Shown here: positions 27,116 to 35,064 of the stretch, in pieces
Numbering within the stretch: position 1 is the first letter of the stretch
How the letters are laid out: each line of letters starts with the position of its first letter
Source: Roseibaca sp. Y0-43
GTDB taxonomy: Bacteria > Pseudomonadota > Alphaproteobacteria > Rhodobacterales > Rhodobacteraceae
Assembly (NCBI RefSeq): GCF_020667835.1
Contig: NZ_JAFMPR010000005.1
Location: forward strand, 186,001-250,000
Direction: 5' to 3'
DNA: 64,000 bases
Notes under the pieces: model-generated
The model's database searches: none
What the model saw: only the letters and a program-made list of their open reading frames with translations
What the model was told of the DNA's origin: nothing
Translations under genes and position numbers: made by a program

Positions 27116-27603
27116 AGGTTTACGGCGTAACCGGCTGGAAAAACACCGGAAAGACGACCCTGACCGAGCGGCTTGTCGCGCATCTGACGGGCGAAGGCCT
27201 GCACGTGTCGACCGTGAAACACGCCCATCACGACACCGAAATCGACCATCCCGGCCGCGACAGTTTTCGTCACAGGCAGGCGGGTGCGGGGCAGGTTCTG
27301 GTCGTCTCTCCCGCGCGGTGGGCGCTGATGACGGAATTGCGCGACGCGCCAGAGCCGCCGCTGGACGCGATGTTGGGGCAGCTTGCGCCCTGCGATCTGG
27401 TGCTGATCGAGGGCTACAAATCCGCGCCGCACCCCAAGGTGGAAACTTACCGCGCGACCGCCGGGCGCGACCTGCTGGCCACGCGCAACCCGACCATTCG
27501 CGCCATTGCTGCCGATTGCGCGCTGGACAGCACCCTGCCCCGGTTCGATCTGGACGACGTGCCCGCCATCGCCGCCTTCATCCGGGCCGAGGTCGGGCTA
27601 TGA
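27112..27603 (+). CDS. mobB: molybdopterin-guanine dinucleotide biosynthesis protein B
   Basis: P-loop GTP-binding helper of MGD synthesis, 163 residues. The Walker A TGWKNTGKTT is at residues 6-15. VSTVKHAHHDTEIDHPGRDSFR and DLVLIEGYKSAPHPKVETYR follow, the latter with the conserved E-G-Y/F-K. It partners MobA and is not essential in E. coli. It overlaps mobA and moeA by four bases each. The in-frame reading that seems to join it to MoeA in another frame is only an open stretch. Confidence 0.93.
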   Translation: MKVYGVTGWKNTGKTTLTERLVAHLTGEGLHVSTVKHAHHDTEIDHPGRDSFRHRQAGAGQVLVVSPARWALMTELRDAPEPPLDAMLGQLAPCDLVLIEGYKSAPHPKVETYRATAGRDLLATRNPTIRAIAADCALDSTLPRFDLDDVPAIAAFIRAEVGL

Positions 27604-28871
27604 CCCTGCAACCGCCCAAGCTGCGCAACGACTGTTTCGCCATGCCGCAAGGCGTGGATTGGGTGCCGGTGGATGACGCGCTCGCCCGTCTGCGCGCCTC
27701 GCTGCACCCGGTTGTGGCGGTGGAAACCGTGCCCGTGGCGCAAGCCGCAGGCCGCATTCTGGCTGCCGATGCCGTGGCCCGGCGGTCGAACCCGCCCGCC
27801 GCGAATGCCGCCGTCGATGGCTACGGCTTTGCCCATGCCGCGCTGACAGAGGGCGTGAATACCCTGCCGCTGGTCACGGGCCGCGCGGCGGCTGGGCAGC
27901 CGTTTGACGGGGCCGTGCCCCATGGCCATGCCGTGCGCATCCTGACCGGGGCGGTCCTGCCCGAAGGCGTGGACACGGTCGTGCTGGAGGAAGATTGCGC
28001 GAGCGACGGGCAGCAGGTGGCCTTTCGTGGGCCGCTGAAGCCCCGAAGCAACACCCGCCGCGCGGGCGAGGATGTTGAAAAAGGGCAAGTCGCTTTGCGT
28101 AAATCCGCCCGTTTGCGCCCAACGGATGTTGCATTATTGACAGCCTTGGGGCTGCCCGAGGTGCAGGTGTTCAAACGTTTGCGGGTTGGCGTTCTGTCTA
28201 CCGGCGATGAACTGGCCCAAGGCGCGGCCACCGGCGCGCACCAGATTTACGACGCGAACCGACCCATGCTTTTGTCGCTGATCCAAGGTTGGGGATATGA
28301 CGCCATCGACCTTGGCCAAGCCCCGGATTGCGCGACCGAGATCGCCGCGCGACTGGATGCGGGCGCGCAAAGGGCCGACCTGATCCTGACCTCTGGCGGG
28401 GCATCGGCGGGGGATGAGGACCATGTCTCTCGCCTGCTGCGCGACCGGGGGCAACTGACAAGCTGGCGCATCGCCGTCAAACCGGGCCGCCCGCTGGCCA
28501 TGGCGATGTGGCAGGGCGTGCCGGTGCTGGGCCTGCCCGGAAACCCCGTCGCGGCCTTTACCTGCACGCTCGTGTTCGCGCGGCCAGCCCTGTCGCTTCT
28601 GGCGGGCGCAGGCTGGCAACAGCCGCGGGGGTTCACGGTGCCCGCCGCATTCACCAAGCGGAAGAAACCGGGGCGCCGCGAATTCTTGCGCGCGCGGCTG
28701 AACGCGGATGGTGCGGCAGAGGTATTCGCGTCGGAAGGATCGGGGCGTATTTCGGGCCTCGCTTGGGCCGATGGCTTTGTCGAACTGCCTGATGGCGGCG
28801 CAGAGATCACCCCCGGCACGCCCGTGCGCTACATTCCCTACAGCGCCTTCGGGCTTATGCCCGCCGGATGA
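27600..28871 (+). CDS. moeA: molybdopterin molybdenumtransferase MoeA
   Basis: Inserts molybdate into adenylylated molybdopterin. The 423-residue product has the MoeA domains in order: AANAAVDGYGFAH (substrate Asp in VDGY), ILTGAVLPEGVDTVV, VGVLSTGDELAQ, YDANRPML, LTSGGASAGDEDHV, KPGRPLAM and GLPGNPVAAF. The C-terminal domain IV follows from about residue 350. It is the last gene of the fdhD run. The 3' end overlaps the convergent tusA-like gene by 17 bases. Confidence 0.94.
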   Translation: MTLQPPKLRNDCFAMPQGVDWVPVDDALARLRASLHPVVAVETVPVAQAAGRILAADAVARRSNPPAANAAVDGYGFAHAALTEGVNTLPLVTGRAAAGQPFDGAVPHGHAVRILTGAVLPEGVDTVVLEEDCASDGQQVAFRGPLKPRSNTRRAGEDVEKGQVALRKSARLRPTDVALLTALGLPEVQVFKRLRVGVLSTGDELAQGAATGAHQIYDANRPMLLSLIQGWGYDAIDLGQAPDCATEIAARLDAGAQRADLILTSGGASAGDEDHVSRLLRDRGQLTSWRIAVKPGRPLAMAMWQGVPVLGLPGNPVAAFTCTLVFARPALSLLAGAGWQQPRGFTVPAAFTKRKKPGRREFLRARLNADGAAEVFASEGSGRISGLAWADGFVELPDGGAEITPGTPVRYIPYSAFGLMPAG

Positions 28872-29085
28872 AAAACGCGTGGCTGCCGTCGGGCATGTCT
28901 TGCGTTGCGACCAATTCGTGCCCGCTCTCATGGCAGAAATGCGGGATGTCCACCAAGGCCGCCGGGTCGCTGGTCAGCACTCGCAGCACTGCGCCAGAGC
29001 TCAACCCTTTCAAGCGTTTGCGCGCCTTCAGCACCGGCAGCGGGCAAAGCAATCCTAGCGTGTCGAGCGTGTCATCGGCGGTCAT
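28855..29085 (-). CDS. TusA family sulfurtransferase
   Basis: A 76-residue sulfur-carrier protein with the family motif LGLLCPLPVLKARKRL; the persulfide Cys is C14. TusA proteins pass sulfur for tRNA thiolation and, in several bacteria, for molybdenum cofactor enzymes. Being next to fdhD, mobAB and moeA, it could give sulfur to FdhD, but the gene reads the opposite way, so co-transcription is not possible. Tail overlap with moeA is 17 bases. Confidence 0.88.
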   Translation of the reverse strand: MTADDTLDTLGLLCPLPVLKARKRLKGLSSGAVLRVLTSDPAALVDIPHFCHESGHELVATQDMPDGSHAFFIRRA

Positions 29086-29142
29086 GGCGGCCCTGTTCTT
29101 GGTCTGCGCTGTAATCTGCGCAAACCCGCGCCGATTTCAAGC

Positions 29143-29607
29143 CTAACCGACGGGCGTGAACTGGCAACGGTCGGGCTTTATGTCGATCAGCGGCGTTCCA
29201 TTCACGCATTCCAGACCGCGCACGATCAGGCGATTGCCCTCTCGGGCCACAAGCCGGACATTCGACAAACCGATGGGATTGGGCCGAATGGGCGAACGCA
29301 GGCTGAACGTGCCGCGCGGAGCATCGGCATGTTTGGGGTTTTGCAGCACCAGATCGCGGCGCGACTGGTGCAGCCAATACAGAATATCCAACCGCTCGAA
29401 CTGGTCGATCCCGTCCAGCGCGCGATCCCATGGCGCGGCCACGACGATGGTGCAATCCGGCCCCGCGAGCGGGTCGCCTTGGCGCGGGCAGTCTGCGCGG
29501 GTGGGCCATGGCGTCTGTATATGGCCGATAAAGGCCAGCGTCGCATCCACGGGCAAGGGCGTGTCGCAAGCGACCTCTCCGTCGCGCAGGGGTTGGGGTG
29601 TGGTCAT
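29143..29607 (-). CDS. TrmO/TsaA family tRNA methyltransferase
   Basis: A 154-residue SAM-dependent enzyme of the UPF0066/TsaA barrel family, which N6-methylates threonylcarbamoyladenosine-37 in tRNA-Thr in E. coli. It has AFIGHIQTPWPTRADCPRQ at the start and SLRSPIRPNPIGLSNVRLV, the signature. It keeps GLECVNGTPLIDIKP and lacks the extra C-terminal domain of E. coli TrmO, as do many bacterial homologues. The ATG at 29607 is divergent from tupB. Confidence 0.82.
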   Translation of the reverse strand: MTTPQPLRDGEVACDTPLPVDATLAFIGHIQTPWPTRADCPRQGDPLAGPDCTIVVAAPWDRALDGIDQFERLDILYWLHQSRRDLVLQNPKHADAPRGTFSLRSPIRPNPIGLSNVRLVAREGNRLIVRGLECVNGTPLIDIKPDRCQFTPVG

Positions 29608-29622
29608 GGATAGCCCCTTACT

Positions 29623-29674
29623 AGCATTTTACTGCATTTAAGCGCATAATTTACATGTTTGCAGATTTTATGCA
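29623..29674. promoter_or_regulatory. phased GCA elements upstream of tupB
   Basis: In an AT-rich stretch, AGCA at 29623, TGCA at 29633 and CGCA at 29643 are one helical turn apart, with TACA at 29652. TGCA follows at 29660 and 29671. The first part repeats the pattern before torD (19377-19410). This is the 105-base gap between divergent trmO and tupB. It is a candidate operator for tungstate or molybdate control. Confidence 0.4.
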
Positions 29675-29712
29675 TTTCTGTTCTTTATTTCCCGTTTAGA
29701 TCAGGATTCTGC

Positions 29713-30408
29713 ATGGACGGCCCTTTTGCAACAGCAATTACCCTGATCGCAACGGCGGATAGCGCGCTGGTGCAGATCATCGGGTTGTCGCTGCGCGTGA
29801 CGCTCAGCGCGGTGGTCATCGCTTGCGCGGTGGGCCTGCCCTTGGGGGCTGCACTGGCGCTGGCGCGGTTTCGCGGGCGGGGCGCGGTGATCGTGCTGTT
29901 CAACGCGCTGATGGGCTTGCCGCCGGTGGTGGCGGGGCTGCTGGTCTACCTGCTGTTGTCCCGCTCTGGCCCGCTGGGGTCTTTGGCGCTTCTGTTCACC
30001 CCGACGGCGATGATTATCGCGCAAACCGTGCTGATCTTGCCAATTGTCGTGTCGCTGACCCGCTCGGTGGTCGAAGACCTGTGGGGCGAATACCGCGAGC
30101 AACTGACCTCGCTCGGCGCAAGCCGCTGGCGCGCGGTGCCGACGCTGTTATGGGACGGGCGCGTGTCGTTGCTGACGGGCGTTCTGGCAGGCTTTGGCCG
30201 CGCCAGCGCCGAAGTTGGCGCGGTGTTGATCGTGGGCGGCAATATCGCGGGCCACACCCGCACCATGACGACCGCGATCACGCTCGAAACCAGCCGGGGC
30301 AATCTGGGGCTGGCGGTGGCGTTGGGCCTCATCCTGATGGCGCTGACGCTCAGCCTGAACGCGGTCGCGTGGGGTGCGGGCCAATGGGCCAAGGGGCGTT
30401 TGGGATGA
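29713..30408 (+). CDS. tupB: tungstate ABC transporter permease TupB
   Basis: Inner-membrane permease of a tungstate importer, 231 residues with about five to six membrane spans. The inner loop EYREQLTSLGASRWRAVPTL carries the EAA-type motif that docks with the ATPase. RASAEVGAVLIVGGNIAGHTRTMTTA is typical of the TupB/WtpB branch. The ATG at 29713 follows an AGGA; the open frame begins at 29659 upstream. It overlaps tupC by four bases. Confidence 0.88.
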   Translation: MDGPFATAITLIATADSALVQIIGLSLRVTLSAVVIACAVGLPLGAALALARFRGRGAVIVLFNALMGLPPVVAGLLVYLLLSRSGPLGSLALLFTPTAMIIAQTVLILPIVVSLTRSVVEDLWGEYREQLTSLGASRWRAVPTLLWDGRVSLLTGVLAGFGRASAEVGAVLIVGGNIAGHTRTMTTAITLETSRGNLGLAVALGLILMALTLSLNAVAWGAGQWAKGRLG

Positions 30409-31121
30409 GCGCGGGCGGCATTCTTCCCCTATCCCTGCGCGGCATGGGCTATGCGGTGGGCGGCACGGCCCTGTTGTCGGACGTAACGCTCGACATTCCC
30501 GCCGGTCGGCGGCTGATCGTGATGGGGCCGAACGGGGCGGGCAAAAGCCTGTTCCTGCGCCTGTGCCATGGGTTGATCGACCCTACATCGGGCACGCGCA
30601 AATGGGCGACTGGCGCCGCCCGCCCACGCGCGCAGGCGATGGTGTTCCAAAGGCCTGTCCTGCTGCGCCGGACGGTGGCGGCGAATATCGACTATCCGCT
30701 GGGTCTGGCGGGACTGGCGCGCGCAGAACGCGCCGCCAAAGTGGCACAGACGCTTGATCGGTTCGGCCTGCGCGACATGACGGATCAGCCCGCGCGGTTG
30801 CTTTCGGGCGGTCAGCAGCAACGGCTGGCGCTGGCGCGCGCGTGGGCGATGGACCCGGAAATCCTGTTTCTGGACGAGCCGACATCGGCGCTCGACCCCT
30901 CTGCCACCCGCATCATAGAGGAGATGGTCGCGCAATTCGCGGACGAAGGCATCACCATCGTGATGACCACCCATAACCTTGGCCAAGCGCGCCGCCTGGC
31001 GCAGGACGTGGCCTTTTTGCATCGCGGGCGGCTGATCGAGCATCGGCCTGCCGACCAGTTTTTCGCGGGGCCCCAGACCCCCGAGGCCCAAGCCTTTCTG
31101 GCCGGGGATCTGGTCTGGTAA
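30405..31121 (+). CDS. tupC: tungstate ABC transporter ATP-binding protein TupC
   Basis: ATPase of 238 residues that drives tungstate uptake. Walker A GPNGAGKS is at residues 41-48. The signature LSGGQQQR, Walker B ILFLDEPTSALDPS and switch His in MTTHNLGQ are intact. There is no C-terminal molybdate-binding (TOBE/MOP) domain as in ModC. It overlaps tupB by four bases; tupA follows after 21 bases. Confidence 0.9.
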   Translation: MSAGGILPLSLRGMGYAVGGTALLSDVTLDIPAGRRLIVMGPNGAGKSLFLRLCHGLIDPTSGTRKWATGAARPRAQAMVFQRPVLLRRTVAANIDYPLGLAGLARAERAAKVAQTLDRFGLRDMTDQPARLLSGGQQQRLALARAWAMDPEILFLDEPTSALDPSATRIIEEMVAQFADEGITIVMTTHNLGQARRLAQDVAFLHRGRLIEHRPADQFFAGPQTPEAQAFLAGDLVW

Positions 31122-31142
31122 TCAAGAATCGGGAGAGAAAAC

Positions 31143-31955
31143 ATGACCCATACAAGCCGTTTCCTTCTTTCCGCTGCCTCTGGCTTGGCGTTGATCGCGG
31201 CCCTGCCTGCAAGCGCGGAAGAGGTCATCACCGTGGCCTCGACCACCTCGACCGAGAATTCGGGGCTGTTCGGGCATATCCTGCCCCTGTTCCAGTCCGA
31301 AACCGGGATCGAGGTGCGCGTGATCGCGCAAGGCACGGGCCAAGCGCTGGAAACCGGGCGGCGCGGCGATGCCGATGTCGTTTTCGTCCATGCCCGCGCG
31401 CAGGAAGAGGCCTTTGTCGCCGAGGGCTACGGCGTCCAGCGCTTCGACGTGATGTATAATGATTTCGTCATCGTCGGCCCGTCGGATGACCCGGCGGGAC
31501 TGGCGAATGCCGCCGACGCCCCCGCCGCCATGGCCGCGATTGCAGGTGCGCAAGCGCCCTTCGCCTCGCGCGGAGACGATAGCGGCACGCATAGCGCCGA
31601 GAAGCGGCTTTGGGCGGCGGCGGGTGTGGAACCCGGCGGCGCATGGTATCTCTCGACCGGGTCGGGCATGGGGGCCACGCTCAACACCGCCGCGCAGGTG
31701 CCCGCCTATGCGCTGACCGACCGGGGCACATGGCTGTCCTTCCAAAACCGTGGGCCGCTGACGATTAGCTTTGAGGGCGACCCGGTCCTGTTCAACCCCT
31801 ACGGCATTATCCTTGTGAACCCCGAGCGCCATCCGCATGTGAAGGCAGAGGCGGGTCAGGCCTTTATCGACTGGATCGTGTCCGAGGCAGGCCAGAACGC
31901 CATTGCAAGCTACCAGGTCGGGGGCGAGCAATTGTTCTTCCCCAACGCGCAATAA
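31143..31955 (+). CDS. tupA: tungstate-binding periplasmic protein TupA
   Basis: Substrate-binding protein of 270 residues. A Sec signal ends at about residue 25 (ALPASA). The oxyanion site has STTSTENSG at residues 33-41 and SRGDDSGTHSAEKRLW, which match the TupA motifs TTTS and RGDxSGT. TupA proteins favour tungstate over molybdate; this is a family property and was not tested here. The gene is third in tupBCA, and a strong hairpin (31965-32005) follows. Confidence 0.92.
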   Translation: MTHTSRFLLSAASGLALIAALPASAEEVITVASTTSTENSGLFGHILPLFQSETGIEVRVIAQGTGQALETGRRGDADVVFVHARAQEEAFVAEGYGVQRFDVMYNDFVIVGPSDDPAGLANAADAPAAMAAIAGAQAPFASRGDDSGTHSAEKRLWAAAGVEPGGAWYLSTGSGMGATLNTAAQVPAYALTDRGTWLSFQNRGPLTISFEGDPVLFNPYGIILVNPERHPHVKAEAGQAFIDWIVSEAGQNAIASYQVGGEQLFFPNAQ

Positions 31956-31964
31956 TCCAATCCC

Positions 31965-32005
31965 GACCATGGCCGCACGCAGTTCAGCGCTGCGCGGCCA
32001 TGGTC
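31965..32005. terminator. strong hairpin after tupA, no U tract
   Basis: GACCATGGCCG and CGGCCATGGTC form an 11-bp perfect stem, extended by an inner CGCAG/CTGCG stem after a two-base bulge. No T run follows on either strand. It may lower expression of the downstream moe genes, protect the tupBCA mRNA 3' end, or be an operator. Confidence 0.45.
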
Positions 32006-32034
32006 AAACCGACAGGCGCGACTAGATCCCCTGC

Positions 32035-33021
32035 ATGAACAGTCTGACGCCCTTGGCCACCTGCCTGTCCGCCGCGCTGAACGGGGTGCTGCCGGTGCCG
32101 ACCCAATCGGTCGTGCCGGGCTTGGCCGTGGGCGGCGTTCTGGCCGGTGACGTGGTCCTGCCGCATGACATGCCGCCCGTGTCGGAAGCCTTGCGCGCGG
32201 GCGTGGCGGTTGCGGCGCTCGACCTTGTCGGTGCCAGCCCCGGCGCGCCGGTGCCGTTGTCCGACCCGGTTGCGGTCGTCCCCGGCGCGGCACTGCCGCC
32301 CGGCACGGACGCGGTTTTGCCAGAGGACGGGATCGAGCGTTGGGGCGCGATGGCAGAGGCCATGCGCCCACTCTCGTCGGGCGATGGCGCACGTCGCGCG
32401 GGCCATGACGGGCGCGCGGGCGCGGTCTTGGTGCAGGCGGAAACGCGGCTGACGGCGCGCCATGCCTTTGCCGCCAGACAGGCAGGCGTGCAAAACGTGA
32501 CAATCCGCCGCCCGCGCGTGGCGGTGCAACTGGATGACCCGACGCAAGCGGATTTCGTCGCAGCTTGGTTGGCCGATCTGGGCGCAGAGCTGGGCACAGA
32601 GCGGCCTGACCTAACCCTTCGCCGCACCCCTAACCATGCCCCCCGCCTCGCCCTTGGCCCGGCGGAAACCGCCTGGCTGGCGCGCGATGCGGCCGGTCTG
32701 GTGCTGGACCTGCCTGCCCGCTTCGACGGGATGGTAGCCGCGCTATATGCGCTCGCCCTGCCCGCCTTGGCGCGGCTGTCGGGCGCAAGCCCGCGCGCGG
32801 ATGGCAGGCCGCTCGCGCGCAAGGTGACATCCACCGTGGGCCTTTCAGAGCTTGTGCTGTTGCAGGCCGAGGGCGACGCATGGCTGCCCCAGCCTGCGGG
32901 GCTGGTGACGCTCAGCGCGCTGGCCACGGCTCATGCTTTCGCCATCCTGCCCCCGGAAAGCGAGGGCTGTGCGGCAGGCACCCCCCTTGCCGCGACCCCG
33001 CTTGACCAACCCTTGGGATAG
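32035..33021 (+). CDS. degenerate MoeA-like protein
   Basis: A 328-residue protein distantly related to MoeA N-terminal regions: ALRAGVAVAALDLVG, VVPGAALPPGTDAVLPEDG, and GDGARRAGHDGRAGAVLVQ. The catalytic motifs are missing, as no GDEL, YDSN or SGGxSxG is seen, and PPVSEALRAG replaces the VDGYA loop. It may be a subunit or regulator of the MoeA-PBP protein encoded three bases downstream. No clear ribosome site precedes the ATG, and an alternative start inside the first 30 codons is possible. Confidence 0.7.
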   Translation: MNSLTPLATCLSAALNGVLPVPTQSVVPGLAVGGVLAGDVVLPHDMPPVSEALRAGVAVAALDLVGASPGAPVPLSDPVAVVPGAALPPGTDAVLPEDGIERWGAMAEAMRPLSSGDGARRAGHDGRAGAVLVQAETRLTARHAFAARQAGVQNVTIRRPRVAVQLDDPTQADFVAAWLADLGAELGTERPDLTLRRTPNHAPRLALGPAETAWLARDAAGLVLDLPARFDGMVAALYALALPALARLSGASPRADGRPLARKVTSTVGLSELVLLQAEGDAWLPQPAGLVTLSALATAHAFAILPPESEGCAAGTPLAATPLDQPLG

Positions 33022-33024
33022 ACC

Positions 33025-34947
33025 ATGACAGAGATGATCCCGCCCGCCGGGCAAAGCCAGTTCCTGACGGTCCTGTCGCGCGACGCCGCCGAAGCCGCGT
33101 TCTGGGCCGCCCTTGCCCCCGCGCCCTTGGGCGAGGAAGAGGTCGCACTCGATACGCTCGCAGGCCGCGTGCTGGCGCGCGACATCGCCGCCCCGGTTGA
33201 TGCGCCGCCCTTCGACCGGGCCACGGTCGATGGCTTTGCCCTGCGCGCGGCGGATCTGTTCGACGCCTCGGCCGCGAACCCGGTGCATCTGCGACTGAAC
33301 CCAGAGGTCATTGCCTGCGGCCACGCCCCCACCTTGCCCGTCGCCCCCGGCACGGCCACGCCCATCGCAACCGGCGGGCCAATCCCGCGCGGGGCGGATG
33401 CGGTGGTGATGATCGAACATACCGACCCGGATGGCGACGGCATCGCGGTTGCGCGCGCCGTGGCACCGGGCGCGCATATCGGCTTTGCCGGGTCCGACAT
33501 TGCGCGCGGACAGACGCTTTTGCGCAAGGGCATGGTCATTTCGGCGCGCGAGGTTGCGATGCTGGCCGCCGTGGGTTTGGACCGCGCGCCCGTCTGGCGG
33601 CGTCCGCGCGTGGCGGTTCTGTCCACGGGCGACGAATTGGTGCAACCGGGCCAGCCCTTGCGACCCGCGGGCATCTACGATTCGAACGGCCCGGTGATTG
33701 CCGCCGCCGTGGCGGAAGCGGGCGGTGAGGCCGTGCGCCTGAGCGCAATCGCGGATGACGCAGGGGCGCTGCGCGACGCGATCCGCGCGGCGCATGGCGC
33801 GCATGACGCCGTGATCTTGTCGGGCGGCACCTCGAAAGGGGCGGGCGACCTGACGACCACGCTGATTGCAGAGCTTGGCACGCCGGGGATCGTGGCGCAT
33901 GGCGTGGCGCTGAAACCCGGCAAACCACTTTGCCTTGCCGTGTGCGATGGCAAACCCGTGGTGGTGCTGCCGGGCTTTCCGACATCGGCCATGTTCACCT
34001 TTCACGAGCTTGTCGCCCCTGCGCTGCGCGCCATGGCGGGCCTGCCGCCCAAGGGCGCGGCACGGGTCGCGGCGACGGTGCCGCAGCGGATGAGTTCGGA
34101 ACTGGGCCGCACCGAATTTGCCATGGTCGCGCTGACGGACGGGCCAGAGGGGCTGGTCGCGCACCCGGTTGCCAAAGGGTCGGGCGCGGTCACGGCCTTT
34201 GCCCAAGCCGACGGGTTCCTGACCGTGCCGGCGCTGGCCGAAAGCGTGGCCCCCGGCACACGGGCCGAGGTGACGCTTTTCGGGGCCAATGTCGCCCCGC
34301 CGCGCTTGGCCATCATCGGCAGCCATTGCGTGGGGCTGGATGCGGTGACGGGGCAACTGGCGGATCGCGGGATCAGCGCGCGCGTGCTGGCCACCGGGTC
34401 GCAAGGGGGGTTGGCGGCGCTGCGGCGTCGCGATTGCGACATCGCGCCAATCCATCTGCTGCACGCGCAAAGCGGCACCTATAACCGCCCCTTCCTGCTG
34501 GACGGGATGCGGCTGATCCAAGGCTGGCGGCGGATGCAAGGGATCGTCTATCGGCCCGGCGATGCGCGGGCCGAGGGACGCGGGCTGGACGAGGCCATGG
34601 CCGCGCTGCTGGCCGACCCAGAGGCGCTGATGGTCGGGCGCAACCAAGGATCGGGCACGCGGGTGCTGCTGGACCGGCTGCTGGGCGGCGCGCGGCCTGC
34701 GGGCTATTGGAACCAGCCCGCGTCACATAACGCGGTCGCGGCGGCGGTGGCGCAGGGGCGCGCCGATTGGGGCATGGCAATCCGCCCGGTGGCGGATGCG
34801 CTTGGGTTGGGATTCATCCCCGTCGCGGATGAGCATTACGATTTCGCCGTCTGGCAAGACCCGCGCGACCCCGAGGCCGTGGCCGCCTTTGAAGCGGCCT
34901 TGCAGGCGAGTGGCGGCGCGTTGGAGGCTTGTGGCTTCACGATCTAA
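33025..34947 (+). CDS. MoeA fused to a periplasmic-binding-like domain
   Basis: A 640-residue fusion. Residues about 1-420 are a complete MoeA: DRATVDGFALRA, ATGGPIPRGADAVVMIEHTD, VAVLSTGDELVQPG, YDSNGPV, ILSGGTSKGAGD, KPGKPLCLAV and LPGFPTSAMFTF. Residues about 430-640 are a PBP-like domain with LAIIGSHCVGLDAV, GRNQGSGTRVLLDRLLGG and SHNAVAAAVAQGRADWGMA, resembling a molybdate/tungstate-binding fold and the domain of the regulator at 10350. It lacks a signal peptide and so acts inside the cell. It likely inserts W or Mo into the pterin, with the PBP domain selecting or holding the metal (inference). Confidence 0.88.
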   Translation: MTEMIPPAGQSQFLTVLSRDAAEAAFWAALAPAPLGEEEVALDTLAGRVLARDIAAPVDAPPFDRATVDGFALRAADLFDASAANPVHLRLNPEVIACGHAPTLPVAPGTATPIATGGPIPRGADAVVMIEHTDPDGDGIAVARAVAPGAHIGFAGSDIARGQTLLRKGMVISAREVAMLAAVGLDRAPVWRRPRVAVLSTGDELVQPGQPLRPAGIYDSNGPVIAAAVAEAGGEAVRLSAIADDAGALRDAIRAAHGAHDAVILSGGTSKGAGDLTTTLIAELGTPGIVAHGVALKPGKPLCLAVCDGKPVVVLPGFPTSAMFTFHELVAPALRAMAGLPPKGAARVAATVPQRMSSELGRTEFAMVALTDGPEGLVAHPVAKGSGAVTAFAQADGFLTVPALAESVAPGTRAEVTLFGANVAPPRLAIIGSHCVGLDAVTGQLADRGISARVLATGSQGGLAALRRRDCDIAPIHLLHAQSGTYNRPFLLDGMRLIQGWRRMQGIVYRPGDARAEGRGLDEAMAALLADPEALMVGRNQGSGTRVLLDRLLGGARPAGYWNQPASHNAVAAAVAQGRADWGMAIRPVADALGLGFIPVADEHYDFAVWQDPRDPEAVAAFEAALQASGGALEACGFTI

Positions 34948-34968
34948 GGCTGCGCCTTGCGACCAGCC

Positions 34969-35015
34969 GCCGGGGGTTTCACCCCCGGACCCCCAGGATA
35001 TTTGGGCAAGGATGA
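34969..35015. repeat. GC-hairpin intergenic element of the Rhodobacteraceae type
   Basis: CCGGGGG-TTTCA-CCCCCGG forms a 7-bp stem and is followed by ACCCCCAGGATATTTGGGCA and AGGATGAAA. This combination (stem, run of C, GATATTT, GGATGAA) resembles a short intergenic element I recall as common in Rhodobacteraceae genomes. It occurs once in this window as far as I can see. Confidence 0.4.
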
Positions 35016-35025
35016 AAGGCGCAAA

Positions 35026-35059
35026 GGGCGCGTCAGGCGGTAATGGTCCTGACGCGCCC
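35026..35059. terminator. bidirectional hairpin terminator between convergent genes
   Basis: GGGCGCGTCAGG pairs perfectly with CCTGACGCGCCC (12 bp) around a 10-base loop. It lies between the ends of the moeA-PBP gene and the convergent reductase gene. A TGTCTTC tract follows on the plus strand. Confidence 0.6.
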
Positions 35060-35064
35060 TGTCT

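Noticed and set aside
27318-28871. Apparent MobB-MoeA fusion in one open frame
   Set aside because: The N-terminal part is a different frame from mobB. The real mobB ends at 27603 and moeA starts at 27600 with an ATGA overlap.
23123-29607. Moco riboswitch before the fdhD-moeA operon or the tup operon
   Set aside because: The gaps of about 108 and 105 bases are too short and show no multi-stem conserved structure of that class.
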